A stretch of 64,000 bases of DNA. Origin: Tetmemena sp. SeJ-2015. Its lineage: Eukaryota; Ciliophora; Spirotrichea; Sporadotrichida; Oxytrichidae. Position numbers and translations under genes: made by a program. The stretch is taken from positions 95,733 through 159,732 of the forward strand of contig JAJKFJ010020648.1 in the NCBI GenBank assembly GCA_027382625.1. Reading direction: 5' to 3'. Below the pieces are notes generated by a model. It had not been told where the DNA came from, did no database searches, and saw nothing but the letters and a program-made list of their open reading frames with translations. Positions 12,940-23,992 of this stretch are shown here, one piece after another. Within the stretch, counting starts at the first letter, position 1; every line of letters begins with the position of its first letter.

Positions 12940-14259
12940 ATGGACCAAAATGAGAGATAAACTACTCAAACAGCTTATATATGGATATTGTTTGCACTCT
13001 ATGTTCTGCAGAGCACCTACATTTTAATATATTCTGTGAAAAAGATATTCAAAGGATACTCACTTGACACTCAAGTATATGTTAAAGACCATCTTAGTCT
13101 TAATTATTTTATCTCACCGTGATTTAGCTAGCTTACCAGATTATAGCACTGGTTTTCAAACTACTAGTTATCAAACAAATTATCAATTACATCTATAATT
13201 TATCGTCACGTATTATAAGCGACAATTAGATCTCGCTGGCACTTGCACTAACTTCCTTTCTTCCTACATCTCATAAATATTTGTAACACTCGCTGTACTC
13301 GTAAACCTATCATAAATCTCTCATAAAAAAATTAAATTCAGCTAGGATAATTTATTAGCAATAAAAATGCACATCTTTGCAAGAACAATAAAACACAGTC
13401 AAGAAAAGAAAGAAAATTAGAATATAATTAATTCAAATCAGCCAAATGAACTAGATAATACAAGCTAACCCTATTCATTTACAATGAATAAGCTCATTTC
13501 TCATCCGTCAAGAGCCATTGAACTCTAAACACAAAACTCAATTTTCTTGAGAGACATTAAGTATTTTATTAGCTAAACTAAAACGAGAGCGAATATATTT
13601 CTTAGATTGATGCAGACTCTCTTATTTCTGATGATGTTCTTCAAAGGTTATAATTCATGCAGCTAAGTTTAGCAAGGCTAGAAGATTTTAGATATGGAGG
13701 AGAGCATTTACTACGCAATCTTGGATATCTTGAAAGTGCTAATGCTTTTGCGAACTTTCTTTGCGTTTCTTTAGATAAATGATTCGAGCAAAAATTATTC
13801 TAATGGTTAAATACGTAATGGTGATGATTCTAATAGATGGATAAAGTGGCATATGGCTTCTCATGTGTTGCTAAGCTTATGCTATCTTTCTCGCACAGTG
13901 GTGTATTTTAGTTAGGTGGTATCACTTCCAACTGGGCATGGTGTTGTAAATGAGTTCCTGTTCCTTCTAGACATGATTCTCATGCTTGAAATTACTCACT
14001 CAGTATTCTTAGTAAGTCATAATGAGTATGATTTCTTCATATCTATTGGACTTATCAAAGATGCCAAATTTATCCAATTTTAAATTCATGAGTGACAGAG
14101 AGATGTTCGAAGAGTTTGATGAACTCAAGTTACAAGCTACTTAAATGAATAAATAGTTCATTCAATTTTAATGAAGAATAAGATGCGGTCTAATAAGAAA
14201 GGTTAAAGAAGATTTAAACGCTAAAGAAGCGATAATATAAATCACACTCAGAGTTATGA
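12940..14259 (+). CDS. multi-pass membrane protein, function unknown
   Basis: ATG at 12940 leads a hydrophobic segment (about 12970-13030), a second near 13180-13320, a polar Asn/Gln-rich loop, and two more hydrophobic segments around 13600-13780 and 13840-14030. After that comes a soluble stretch with REMFEEFDELKLQ and a basic tail ending near 14259. One-base breaks are needed near 13113 and 14058, and another near 14160, to keep a single frame, so the last 90 nt are uncertain (an earlier TGA is at 14172). No family was recognised. Probably a transporter- or channel-like membrane protein, but that is only inferred from its hydropathy. Confidence 0.6.
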
Positions 14260-14370
14260 TACCATGGAGTGAAATCATCCAATTTTATATTCAATAAACA
14301 TCCGTTTAAATGTAATCTCAAGCCAAGACACTAATTATATGACATTTGAATTTAATTGAAGAAATAAATA

Positions 14371-17300
14371 TCATTTTTTCTTTTTCGTTTGAGTAGCTTC
14401 TGCTTGCTTTTTAGATGGCTTTGCCTGCCTAGAATTCTCCATTTGCTTTAATAGAGATGTGGCTTTGTCCTTCAAAGCTTACTTATTTGAATTCTACCTA
14501 AACTAGTCTTGCGAGTTTTTACTCTCTTAAATCTAGAATAAATTGAATATGTCCTCTCTTTAACTTCCTCTTGGCATTGATGTCTCTCAGGCTGGAAGTG
14601 CTCGCACAAAATCTATTCTTGCATTATCTGCACATGCAATAAAAGAGCTCTATGCTGTTTGACACATATGCCAGTGACACTTTTTATTAAGCTGTATTAT
14701 AGAGTCTAAAAAGTCTAGATCATCCATTTCAGCCTTGGCAGACATCTAGTCTACTTTAGTGTTTGCCTTTTGCTTTTTAGAAGCTGGTTACACTTGTGCA
14801 GTATCAATTTCCTCTTATTAATCCAATGCAGATGGCTTGTTTTTGTTCTTGTTTTTATTCTTTTTCTTTTTGATTTTGATTGCTCCTAATTCTATTCACT
14901 TTGCTTCTTCTCTTCTTCTAATTATTGCCTTCTCTTTATATAATCTTGCATCTGTGAATTTTATTAGATAGCAGATTAGTTTTCAGTGTTCTAATCTTAT
15001 TTAGTCTCCTCAGGTAATTGGCGAGCGAGCTCATCCAAAGTCTTGCCTAAGGTTTTCTTTGTCAAAGGCTACTCTTATTTAAAATGATATATTACTCTTA
15101 TATAACAGTCATGTCTTTAATTTGCTTGAACCCTGGCTTCGAAATTGAAATATACCTTGATTTTCCTTGGCCTTAAATGAAAAGAAATAAATGTATATTC
15201 TTTGCTCTCATGATTGATTTTAAGTTCCTCGCATTTGGCGTGGACTACCTGCCTCTCCCAACTATTTAGATTTTTAGGAAAGGAGTACTGCTCCTTAGTT
15301 GGATCACTCATGAAATTATCAATGAAATCGTGAAGCTCTTGTAGTCTTTTCTAATCTACTATTTGGGATGAGATATCTGAGGAGGCTTCGCTTGTTTATT
15401 CGTTCTGGAGATTTAAATTAAATTTGTATTTAAAGCTACTGCTAACTTTCTCTTCCCTTCCTGGTTTTTCAAATATAATTCATATTTTTACCATATAACT
15501 TTATAATGAAAGTCTTCTTGTGCCTTCTGCTTTTTATCTGTGAATTTTATAAAATTAAATCTTCTTAGTGTCCTTCTTTTGCTTCTTCTTTTGTTTAGCA
15601 GCTGCCTTCGGAATTACAATAAAAACAATTAGGGTCGTTTCTATCCAAAAGTTATATAAATAAAATTATATATACCATTTATGAATTTAATGAATAAGTT
15701 CTTGTCTTTCAACAGTGCCAGTAGTTTGAGACCCATACATCATTCTCACCTCACTATTTCCTTGGTAATCAAAAGCAGATCTCTGCACCTAGGCACTCTC
15801 CTTAAAGTATTAAATCAACTGAGCGAGGAATTTATTCTTTTGCACTGTTCCACTATCAGCTATAATGACGCACAGTCTTTTAGCTCTAGTCACTGCCACG
15901 TTCATTCTACGCTCATTAGATAGGAAACCTATCTCTCCCTTGGGATTAGATCTCACCATAGAGATAATTATCACTTCCTTTTCTCTTCCTTGGAATCCAT
16001 CCACTGTGGAGACCTCTATTCTCCCATCTGGGGAAGAGACGTTCTCTAATTTAATTCACTTTAGTTAAAAAAAGACCTAATTTAGTGTGCAGCTCTTCGC
16101 TGCTCCTAATTGACTTCTTGATCAAATTAACCTGAGCATTATAAGGCGTAATGACTCCTATGTCTTTCTTCTTTATACCTAGAGATATCAATTCCTTCAA
16201 CACTTAAACTACCAGATCGTTCTCACCAAAGTTGTACTTTGACTCGTTTTCAGAATTCTCATCTATACCTTCATGCATAAGGGAACCCGCTGTGTCAATG
16301 AGCATCAAAGGAGAATTCAAAAGCTCTTCTGGTGAAGCATTCTCCTTATCTCCTAAATCCGTGTAGATATCACTGAGCAATCAATAAATTTAAATCTATG
16401 CTTGACATCTTCATGGGCTTTGAGATTGCCTTGATACATGCATGAATTAGACCATTTCATGATCTTCTCATTCATTCTATACTACTCGTCCAGCATTGTG
16501 GAAACTTTCGCTCCTTTGAAATTCATCACTCTCTCGAACAAAGAGAGAGACAGACCTTTTTTAGCTGCTTCATCTGACTTTACTGTAGCATCAAGCTGCT
16601 TGTGATCTCCAGCCATCACTATCTTCTTTGCGTGCTTCAAAGGAATCCAACAGGCAGGCTCGATTGACTATGCGCACTCATCAATCACTAACATGTCGAA
16701 AAGATAAGTAAATGTGATTATAAGCCAAAGATCATCCTTCATGGAATTTTCAACAAACCTCGATAGAGTTTTATCATCAGCAGAAGTTAGGGTGCAGCAA
16801 ATAACATCAGCTCTTGCATAAATGTCATTTATGTGGCCTTGCTCAATCTATTTGAGATCCTTTTTTAAGAATTTAAACTCTGAGTAAATATCCTTGCGCT
16901 CTTGTTTACTTTTACTCTAATATAGCTAATTAAAATAAGTCAACTCTTTTGAAGCTTCTGATTAAGTTTGTTAATCATGCGCCTTATTTCGTTAGTTTAT
17001 TTGCCGTAGTCAGTTCTCTTTTAGATTAAAGCATCAAGGCAAAATTGAAGAACTGATTCCATAAGTCTTGCAGGATGACCTATTCTTACAATTTGAAGCT
17101 TTGGATTAGATTAATGAAGCCTCTCTATCAAATTATCCACAGCTATGTTTGAAGGTGCACAAGCTAGAACTTTTGCTTTTTAGAGTTCAACTGATTAGAG
17201 AATTAATTCAACGACAGTAGTTGTCTTTCCTGTACCAGGAGGTCCATGAATGAGGGACACGTCCGTTGATGTTAAACATCTCTCAATTGCTTGTTTTTAA

Positions 17301-18116
17301 GATTCATTTAAACCTTAGTTGTAATATTTCATAGCTTGCAGATACTCTGTATTATGCTAGATAGTGGGAGGCTAAATTTCAAAAAGTACTTCTATCATTC
17401 TCTAATTCTACTTTGTTCTAAAAAATTTATTTAAACCAGAAGAAATAGTCTAACTAGTATTGCTTTAAATTTTGCAAAGCTTCTTTGCAGCGCTTGTGAG
17501 TGATTTCATTTGCTAGAATTACAAGTGCTAGAGGTTAATTTAGAGATTCCTAAAATTTTGAGATAAAATATTTCATACGAAATCATGCATCTCTCTGAAT
17601 GAGACTACAATTTATTGATGGGTGACCCTATATACAATTCCTTCAATTCTGTCAGTTGCATCAGCACTATAGATTTATTTATCAAGTGAGTATTTAATGC
17701 TTACTATTTAGACTAGAAAAGTCCCACTATATCTCCTGGAGTGAATTTAGTAATCTTCTCTTCATCGTCTTGATCTGAAGTTTTTGAAGTGGATTGCTTT
17801 TTGGGCCGCCACAAATGCAGCAATACTTTTCCATATATACCTGTAGACACATCTTTAATAGTTAGCTTCGTAATTGCTTTATTTCTCTTCTCTAACTCCT
17901 ACAATTAATTTGTAAATGTGCTCTAAATGTGGATTATGCTATTACTCTTAGAGAAAACTTGGAGAGCAAGTCTGCTGATTCCTCAAGTTCTGCCTCTCTT
18001 TCCATCTAAAGCAGCTCATCCATTTTAGTGGAGAAGTCATAAATCTTTTCCTCCATTTGCGCTTTAACCAAATTTAAATTTGCTTAGTAATTTTTAAATT
18101 GATTTATATCAAACAT
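14371..18116 (-). CDS. SMUBP-2/IGHMBP2-type SF1 helicase with R3H and AN1 domains
   Basis: Superfamily 1 (UPF1-like) 5'-3' RNA/DNA helicase. N-terminal coiled region and beta-barrel with [16 protein letters not shown], then Walker [12 protein letters not shown] (about 17250), [10 protein letters not shown], Walker B as VIDECAQSIEPACW (about 16660), [23 protein letters not shown], and motif VI with [15 protein letters not shown] and NVAVTRAK (about 16000-15880). After the core come a Lys-rich linker, an R3H domain ([16 protein letters not shown], about 15270-15180) and a C-terminal AN1-like zinc finger (CRQCKNRFC then H..ERHQC, about 14640-14570), the same order as human IGHMBP2. Lys-rich tail, TGA at 14371. 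One-base homopolymer breaks near 16380, 14600 and 14570. The stretch 15420-15680 between helicase and R3H may hide an IES or intron. Otherwise almost IES-free. Confidence 0.92.
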
Positions 18117-18181
18117 TAGATTATAAGTTTTTAAGCAAAACTTAAGGTATAAAATCATTTTACTTGCTGTCATTATATGTA

Positions 18182-21100
18182 TCACTATCCTTCATCGAGA
18201 AGTTTTTCTAATTTTTGAAGGCCCTCATTTGCCTTTTAGATTTCTGGATTAATTTTAAGTGCCTATAAAAAGGCTCCTTGCTTGCTGTATAGTCTTTCTT
18301 AGTTTCGTAAATTGTAGCTAAGTTTACATAAGTTTCAGCATTTTTGGGATCATATTACAAGGAGTCTTTGTAGTGCCTAATTGCATTTTCATAATCACCC
18401 TTGTCATTATAAGCACTGGCTATGTTGAAATGGCATTCCGCAGAATCAGGGTTTAACTTGAGGGCCTGCCCATAACTTGAAATCGCCTTATCGTACTCGT
18501 TATTGCCAAAATTAATTACGAGTGAATATAAGAATCTAGATACTTGCAGCTGAAAGAAAAATATATTCAACTTATATTCCTGCAATAACCATGTAGTAAG
18601 CATTTCCTAAATTATAGAAAGCAGGAGCATTATAAGAGTCTAACTCGATAGTTCTCTTATAATTGACTATAGCCTTCTCAAATTCAGCTTTGATGCAAAG
18701 AGCATTACCAAGGTTGTAGTAAGACTCTGGCTTATTTGGATTTAGCTCAATTGCTATTTTATAGTGCTGAATAGCTTCATCAGTCTACTCAATCAAATAC
18801 AAAGCATTGCCCAGGTTATAGTGCACATCACTCAAGTTTTTATCTAAATCTAGGGCCTTTTTATAGTATTCAATTGCCTCCTTGGGTTCTCCCATATCAT
18901 AGAGAGCGTTACCCAAACCAATTAAAGCCTGAATTTCCCTTGAGTTGTACTTTAGAGCTTGCTAATGGTACTTAGCTGCAGTTTTAGAATGGCCAGTTTC
19001 AAAGAGTAGGTTTCCCATAGATACCAATCCGAGAACATACTTAGGATTAAGCTGCAAACACTGCTTCAAATACTCAGCTGCCTTTTCCAGTTCTCCTTTC
19101 TCTAAGTAAACGATTCCTAATTGACAGAAGGCTTTGTAGTGCTTGGGATCATTCTTCACTACGAACTCGTAGTAAGGAATTGGTGCATCTATATTTTCAG
19201 AAGTTGAGTGAAGGATCTTTCCTAGTCCAAAATTTCGAAACTTACACATTTAAGAATATAGTTTAAGAGGAATTTTAAATTAGCAGGGATATTATTGGGA
19301 TCTAGTTTTAAAGCATGCTTAAAATACTTAGCTGCCTTATGAGATTCACCTTGATTAGCCTGAAGAGTAGCAAGTGAAGGCAAGCTCCGAAATGCTCTTA
19401 GTCGAAAAGCAAACACTGCTTGAAGAGTTGAATAGAACGCTTGTACTCTTTCTTCTTCTCATGGATAATTCCGAGGTAGAAGTAAGCGTTGATGTTAGAA
19501 ACTGGCTACTTGATAGCTTTCTCATAGCAATCTATGGCATTATCTATGTCTCCTTTCTTTTCATAGACTCTTCCCAATGCAACAAGAGCGTCTGGAAGAT
19601 TCTCATCTATTGCAATCGCTCTCTTTAAATACTCTTCAGCCTCTTCCAAAGCGTTTTGTTCTCTCATCAGGACTTCACCTAGAAGTAATAAAATCCTAAA
19701 AATGAACATATTTTGCTAGCTTTGTTAAAACATCACAGTTGTTAGGGTCAAGCTCGAGTGATCTTTTGAGATGATCTATTCCCTTGTTCTTCTAACCATT
19801 TCTAATGCATACCCACCCCAGTCTGAAATGAGCCCAAGGAGATTCAGAGTTCATGTCTACTGCTTTTTGGAAAAGCTCAGTAGCCTTGTCAAAGTCTCTT
19901 TGCTTTTCGAAGCACTTTCCTTGCTTCAAATAAATCTCAAAGTTGTCGGGATTTAATAGTGCACTTTGCTGATAGTTTTGCAAAGCTTCAGTGAACTACT
20001 TCATTCAAATAAAATCAAGATATAACTTCTCCTCTCTTCTAAAACTAATGTCCCCTTGCAGTTCAAATTAGAGTGCAGGCAAAAAATCTGGCTCCAACTA
20101 TCTGACTCTATCTAGGGCATCTTGAGCTTCTCCAAGTTTCTTCTCATCAATGAATAGTTAACAGAGGCGGATATTTGCTTGGATATGGTCGGGATCTTTC
20201 GCAAGCTTTGCCTAGCAGTCTTCATAACTCCAGAGTAAAAAGTTTTAAGGAAAAATTTATTTAGCAATAATTATTTATGCCTAAGTTGTCTTCATCACCA
20301 TTTTCATTTCTAACTCCTTAGCTTATAAATAATTTCAATATAAAATTAGTGCTCGTAGATGCCTTTTCTTCCTCTTGCTGATTGAGATGTTTAGGAGAAG
20401 GCATTTGATTTGTAGGAGTCTTATCTGACTAAGATACATTGTTGCTCTTTGTTTCCTTTTGAATGAGTTCATCTTCCTCGTCTTCCTCTTCTTAATTGGA
20501 TACTGGCTTCTGTTGTGATTTCTATTAAACGGAGGAGGCTGCTCTTTAACAGGCTTCTAAGAACCTTAACCTTTCAAGGGAGGCTGGCTGTTTTACTTTT
20601 GCTCTTCTTTGGAGGCTTGAGCCTTGGGAGCTGCCTCTTCTTGCATGCTATTCTGTTTCTTCATGGAGTGGGGGTATGTTCTCTAAGTACATGATTTTCT
20701 CCTTCAATCCGTGAACTTGAGTAGTCCCTAACGTCATTAGATCTTTGTATGCTTGAATAGCTTTCCTTATTTCCTTTTGTCTCTCAAGGGCATCTCCAAG
20801 TGCTAAGAATGCATAGACGTTATCTTTGTTCTTCGAAATGGACTTTTCAAGCACCTCCACTGCGTTGTTATAGTCTGACTTTATGTTATACAAGATGCCA
20901 GTGTTATAAAGCACTGTCGAATTATCTGGATCGAGATCCATTGCATGCTTGTAGTGTTGCAAAGCCTCGTCAAGTCTGCCAGCTCTCTTGAGATTGATGC
21001 CCATGTTGTGATGAATCTTCGAATCCTTTGGGTTCTGCTTGAGTGCTTCGTTGTAGAATTGATTAGCTTAAGTTCCTTTGCCTTCTTTGTCTAGCAGGAT

Positions 21101-21745
21101 GCCCAAGTTTACCTTGCTCTTGTAGTGGTTAGGATCTGCTTTGAGGCACTATGACATTGTTGAAACATTGGTAAATTTACCTCTTAATAAGCCTCCTTGG
21201 CTTTGAGTTTATCCCCCTTCTCTTCGTATATGATGCCAAGGTTGAAAAGAGCCGTTGCATTGCGTTCTTCGTTGATTGCAATTTTGAGGTAGTGAATTGC
21301 CTTTTCAAAGTCTTTCTTCTGCTCATAGTAGAATACTCCGATGTTTATAATGACATATTCACACACATACTCTTAATAAAAACCTTATGTTGAAGTTAGT
21401 TTCAAAGTCCTCTGAGTCAATCTGATAATAAAGTTCTCTTAATCGAGCTTATTACTTACAGCCAGAGCCTTTTGATAAATTGGGAGCACTGAATCAAAGC
21501 AATGAGGTCCAGGCGGTAATGTGCACTTGAGGCAAGTTGCCAAGCTATTGAGTCCATCAATATTTTCTGGATCCATGCTTAGAATCTCCTCGTAAAGTTT
21601 TTGCTTTAAATAAGTCAATATTGCTAATAAGCTTACAGCAGCTTTGAAATCTCTCTTGTTAATCATCAAGTCATCTGCTTAAAAATAATTATACTTGATC
21701 GAAAATGTACTCCACTCTCGACTCCAGATCTTCTTCCTCCGACAT
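18182..21745 (-). CDS. large tetratricopeptide-repeat (TPR) protein
   Basis: A superhelical TPR protein resembling the TPR arm of O-GlcNAc transferase, with no catalytic domain visible. More than twenty 34-residue repeats (xxLGxxYxxxGxxxxAxxxxxxALxxxP) run from 21670 to 18200, broken only by an acidic Gln/Glu/Ser-rich linker at about 20660-20280. Start: ATG at 21745 followed by an acidic start; TGA at 18182. Nine IESs of 16-83 nt were located because each breaks a repeat and its removal restores one exactly (listed separately). No intron is needed. A 1-nt deletion is apparent near 19390. Likely an adaptor or assembly factor; TPR proteins are common in ciliary transport and the cell cycle, but nothing here says which. 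Confidence 0.85.
18509..18591 (-). other. IES, 83 nt, pointer TGG
   Basis: Minus-strand TGG (CCA on plus) at 18506-18508 and 18589-18591. Removal gives YYMGNNEYDKAISSY, a normal TPR repeat. The insert ends in TTG, so it is not a GT..AG intron. Confidence 0.88.
19235..19281 (-). other. IES, 47 nt, pointer AATTT
   Basis: Repeat AAATT on plus at 19230-19234 and 19277-19281. Removal joins DPNNIPAN to FGLGKIL in the TPR gene. Confidence 0.88.
19683..19719 (-). other. IES, 37 nt, pointer CTAG
   Basis: CTAG at 19679-19682 and 19716-19719. Removal gives VLTKLGEVLMREQNALEEAEE in the TPR gene, with a frame change that matches 37 nt. Confidence 0.88.
20003..20029 (-). other. IES, 27 nt, pointer GAAG
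   Basis: CTTC on plus at 19999-20002 and 20026-20029. Removal takes out an in-frame TGA and yields RREEKQFTEALQNYQQ. Confidence 0.88.
20228..20270 (-). other. IES, 43 nt, pointer TTAT
   Basis: ATAA on plus at 20224-20227 and 20267-20270. Removal gives GINNYEDCQAKLAKDPDH. Confidence 0.88.
21152..21186 (-). other. IES, 35 nt, pointer TA
   Basis: TA at 21150-21151 and 21185-21186. Removal gives AKEAYQCLKADPNHYKSK, again a normal TPR unit. Confidence 0.82.
21346..21391 (-). other. IES, 46 nt, pointer AACAT
   Basis: ATGTT on plus at 21341-21345 and 21387-21391. Removal gives FETNFNIGVFYYEQKKDF. Confidence 0.88.
21419..21444 (-). other. IES, 26 nt, pointer GA
   Basis: TC on plus at 21417-21418 and 21443-21444. 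Removal gives NKLDSEDFETN and the right frame for the next MDS. The pointer is only 2 nt, so the border is less certain. Confidence 0.68.
21681..21696 (-). other. IES, 16 nt, pointer AAG
   Basis: CTT on plus at 21678-21680 and 21694-21696. Removal gives FDQADDLMINKRDFKAA. Splicing it as a 17-nt GT..AG intron would leave the wrong frame. Confidence 0.82.
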
Positions 21746-21888
21746 ATTAAGATTCAATATAACAATTTAAATTACAGTATTCGAAAGAGAGTTCCGAATT
21801 CGATACAATAAATCAAATTGGTGCAAAACTGTCTCTAAATTAATTTTATTTGCAATAATAAATACATTTAAGATATAAATCTTTAGCA

Positions 21889-23905
21889 ATGAGCAACACC
21901 AAAGGGCTGTTCTCTCCAAACAGCAGACAAACCCAGAATTGTAAGCACCTTCCCCTTCTTAAAATAAAGCATGCTAATTATCAGTAAACCTCAGATAAGA
22001 TAATAAGTCAGCTGTTGCTTTATTTAATGACATTTTCAATGGAATATATCTTATTAACTTTGATATCTATAGCTCCAAATGGCAAAGAAGTTAAGCAAAA
22101 CCAAAACTTCGAGCGTCAATCTCAAAACTACTACCTCACAGAGAAGGATGTTGAATTAGAGCATCTCAAAACTGTGATAGTAGGTCTCTCTGAGAAGCTG
22201 AAAGTTCGCGAGGATATCGAGCAGGATCTTCATCACTAGAGAGTCCTGAATGCAGAGAGCGACCAAGCAAGAAAGCAAATGCACCATGATCTTGAGGGTG
22301 CCGCAGGTTCAATGAGACAGGAAGCAGAGAAGAACAAGAAATACCAAGAGCTCATGATTAGAGAGAGCTCAGTTCAGAGTGAGAAAGGTAGTGCAGTTGG
22401 GAGAGGTCATCACCACTAAGACCACTCAAATTGAAACTATCACATTCACCTGCAACCAGAAGGAAAGAGAGAAAAACGAACTCCAGCAGAAACTTGCAGA
22501 CTACGATGAAATCAAACGCCAGAATGATCAGTACAAGAGAGACATCCACTTGTGCAATGACGAGAGAAAGCAGCTACAGTCTAAGTATGAATAGACCCTA
22601 GAGGATCACAGAAAGTAGCTTAACAAGGAGTATGATGAGAGACAGCAACTAATCAAGGACAAGAATGAACTCACCAACTAGCTGAGAAGAGCTGAGCAGA
22701 AGATCTCTATTGTGAATGTCTTTTATACTCTCTGGTCTAGAGAATGTGATTGATAAGCAGAGACAGACCATAGATGAGAGAGATAATGAGATTTCCAGGC
22801 TTAAGGCGTTACTGGAAGTGATGAACGACATTAAGAAACAAAGAGATAATTTACAGACTCAACTCAGAGAACACCAAGAGGGAAGAGAGCAACTTACCAG
22901 ACGCATCGAGGAACTTATTAAGGAGTCAAGACTATTGAGAGAGAATGATGAACGTCATTTCAGAGAACTGATGGAGACCATTAAAAAACTGGAAGAGACA
23001 ATAGCAGCTAGAGACAGAACTATCAATGACAAAGATACTACCATCAAGAAACTGACTAGTGATTCCTTAGAGCAGCAGCAACACATTAACGCGCTTGAGA
23101 CTGAGCTTTCGGTGAAGCAAGACTTGGAAAGAAAGATTGAGATGAGTGAGCAGCTGATAGCCAAGCTCACTGAAGCCAAGGAAAAGTTGTAGTAGGAGCT
23201 TGAAACTGCCAGTGATTATCTCTTAGAGCAAGAAGAAAAGACTCACAAGGCAAATCAGACTGCTTTAGAGCTGCTGAGGTAACTCAAGGAGGCTGAAAAT
23301 GAAATTGATGGACTGAAGCAACTTGTTCTTGAGATGAAGTCGAAGATAGCAATCTACATCCCTGTGAAGGATGATATAATAGATAGAAAACTCGCAGAGT
23401 ACATTAACAACTATCCTGACAGAGCAAGACTTAGAATCATACTCATTTTTAATTCAAATAACATTAAATTAAAGTAAGATGATTTCTCATTCAAATTTAA
23501 ATTGACATTCATAGATCCCTTTTCACTTTAATATTTATTTATAGAATCATGTTCATGAGAGAAAGTGAGGGAGTTTACTAGTTCGGCAGTCGTAGAGTGT
23601 GCGTGAGAGTGGACAAGGAAAAGATTAACATCCGTGTGGGAGGAGGATATCTGTCCCTTGACGAATTCCTGGACATCTACACTCCTCAGGAACTGGAGAG
23701 ACTTGAGAGAAAAGACCCACTTAAGAAGTTCAGTGAGAAGGTCGCAATCTAGAAAACTTTAGTAGGAAACGAAGTAAGGGAGCTCTCTCCCATCAGAGGC
23801 TAGTCTCCAAGCAAGCAAAGCAACTAGTCACCCATGAGAGGCAGCGTCAAGTCAAATGGCATGAGAAGTCCCCTCAAGAGACAACCTTCAGTTTAACAAG
23901 TTTGA
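21889..23905 (+). CDS. coiled-coil protein with C-terminal GAR (Gas2-related) domain
   Basis: Probable microtubule-binding cytoskeletal protein. ATG at 21889. After a short head, 22080-23390 encodes an almost continuous coiled coil (Glu/Lys/Gln/Leu heptads). It is followed by IPVKDDIIDRKLAEYIN and a GAR domain with FGSRRVCVRVDKEKI and NIRVGGGYLSLDEFL (about 23580-23670), then a Ser/Pro-rich basic tail. TGA at 23903. An intron of 132 nt at 21941-22072 is much longer than the others here. IESs at 22709-22733 and 23441-23550. A 1-nt break near 22388 (extra G) shifts the coiled-coil frame. The GAR fold binds microtubules in Gas2 proteins; I infer the same role. Confidence 0.85.
22709..22733 (+). 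other. IES, 25 nt, pointer CTCT
   Basis: CTCT at 22705-22708 and 22730-22733. Removal gives AEQKISGLENVIDKQRQT, continuous coiled coil. Confidence 0.83.
23441..23550 (+). other. IES, 110 nt, pointer AGAATCAT
   Basis: The 8-nt repeat AGAATCAT at 23433-23440 and 23543-23550 flanks an AT-rich insert. Removal gives RLRIMFMRESEGVYQFG at the entry of the GAR domain. Confidence 0.92.
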
Positions 23906-23992
23906 TATGCAACCACACTTTATTTATGATCACCATATAAATTGAATTTACTTCCGATGGCTTTATTAAACGTTTTAAAATAGTAGGTGAAA

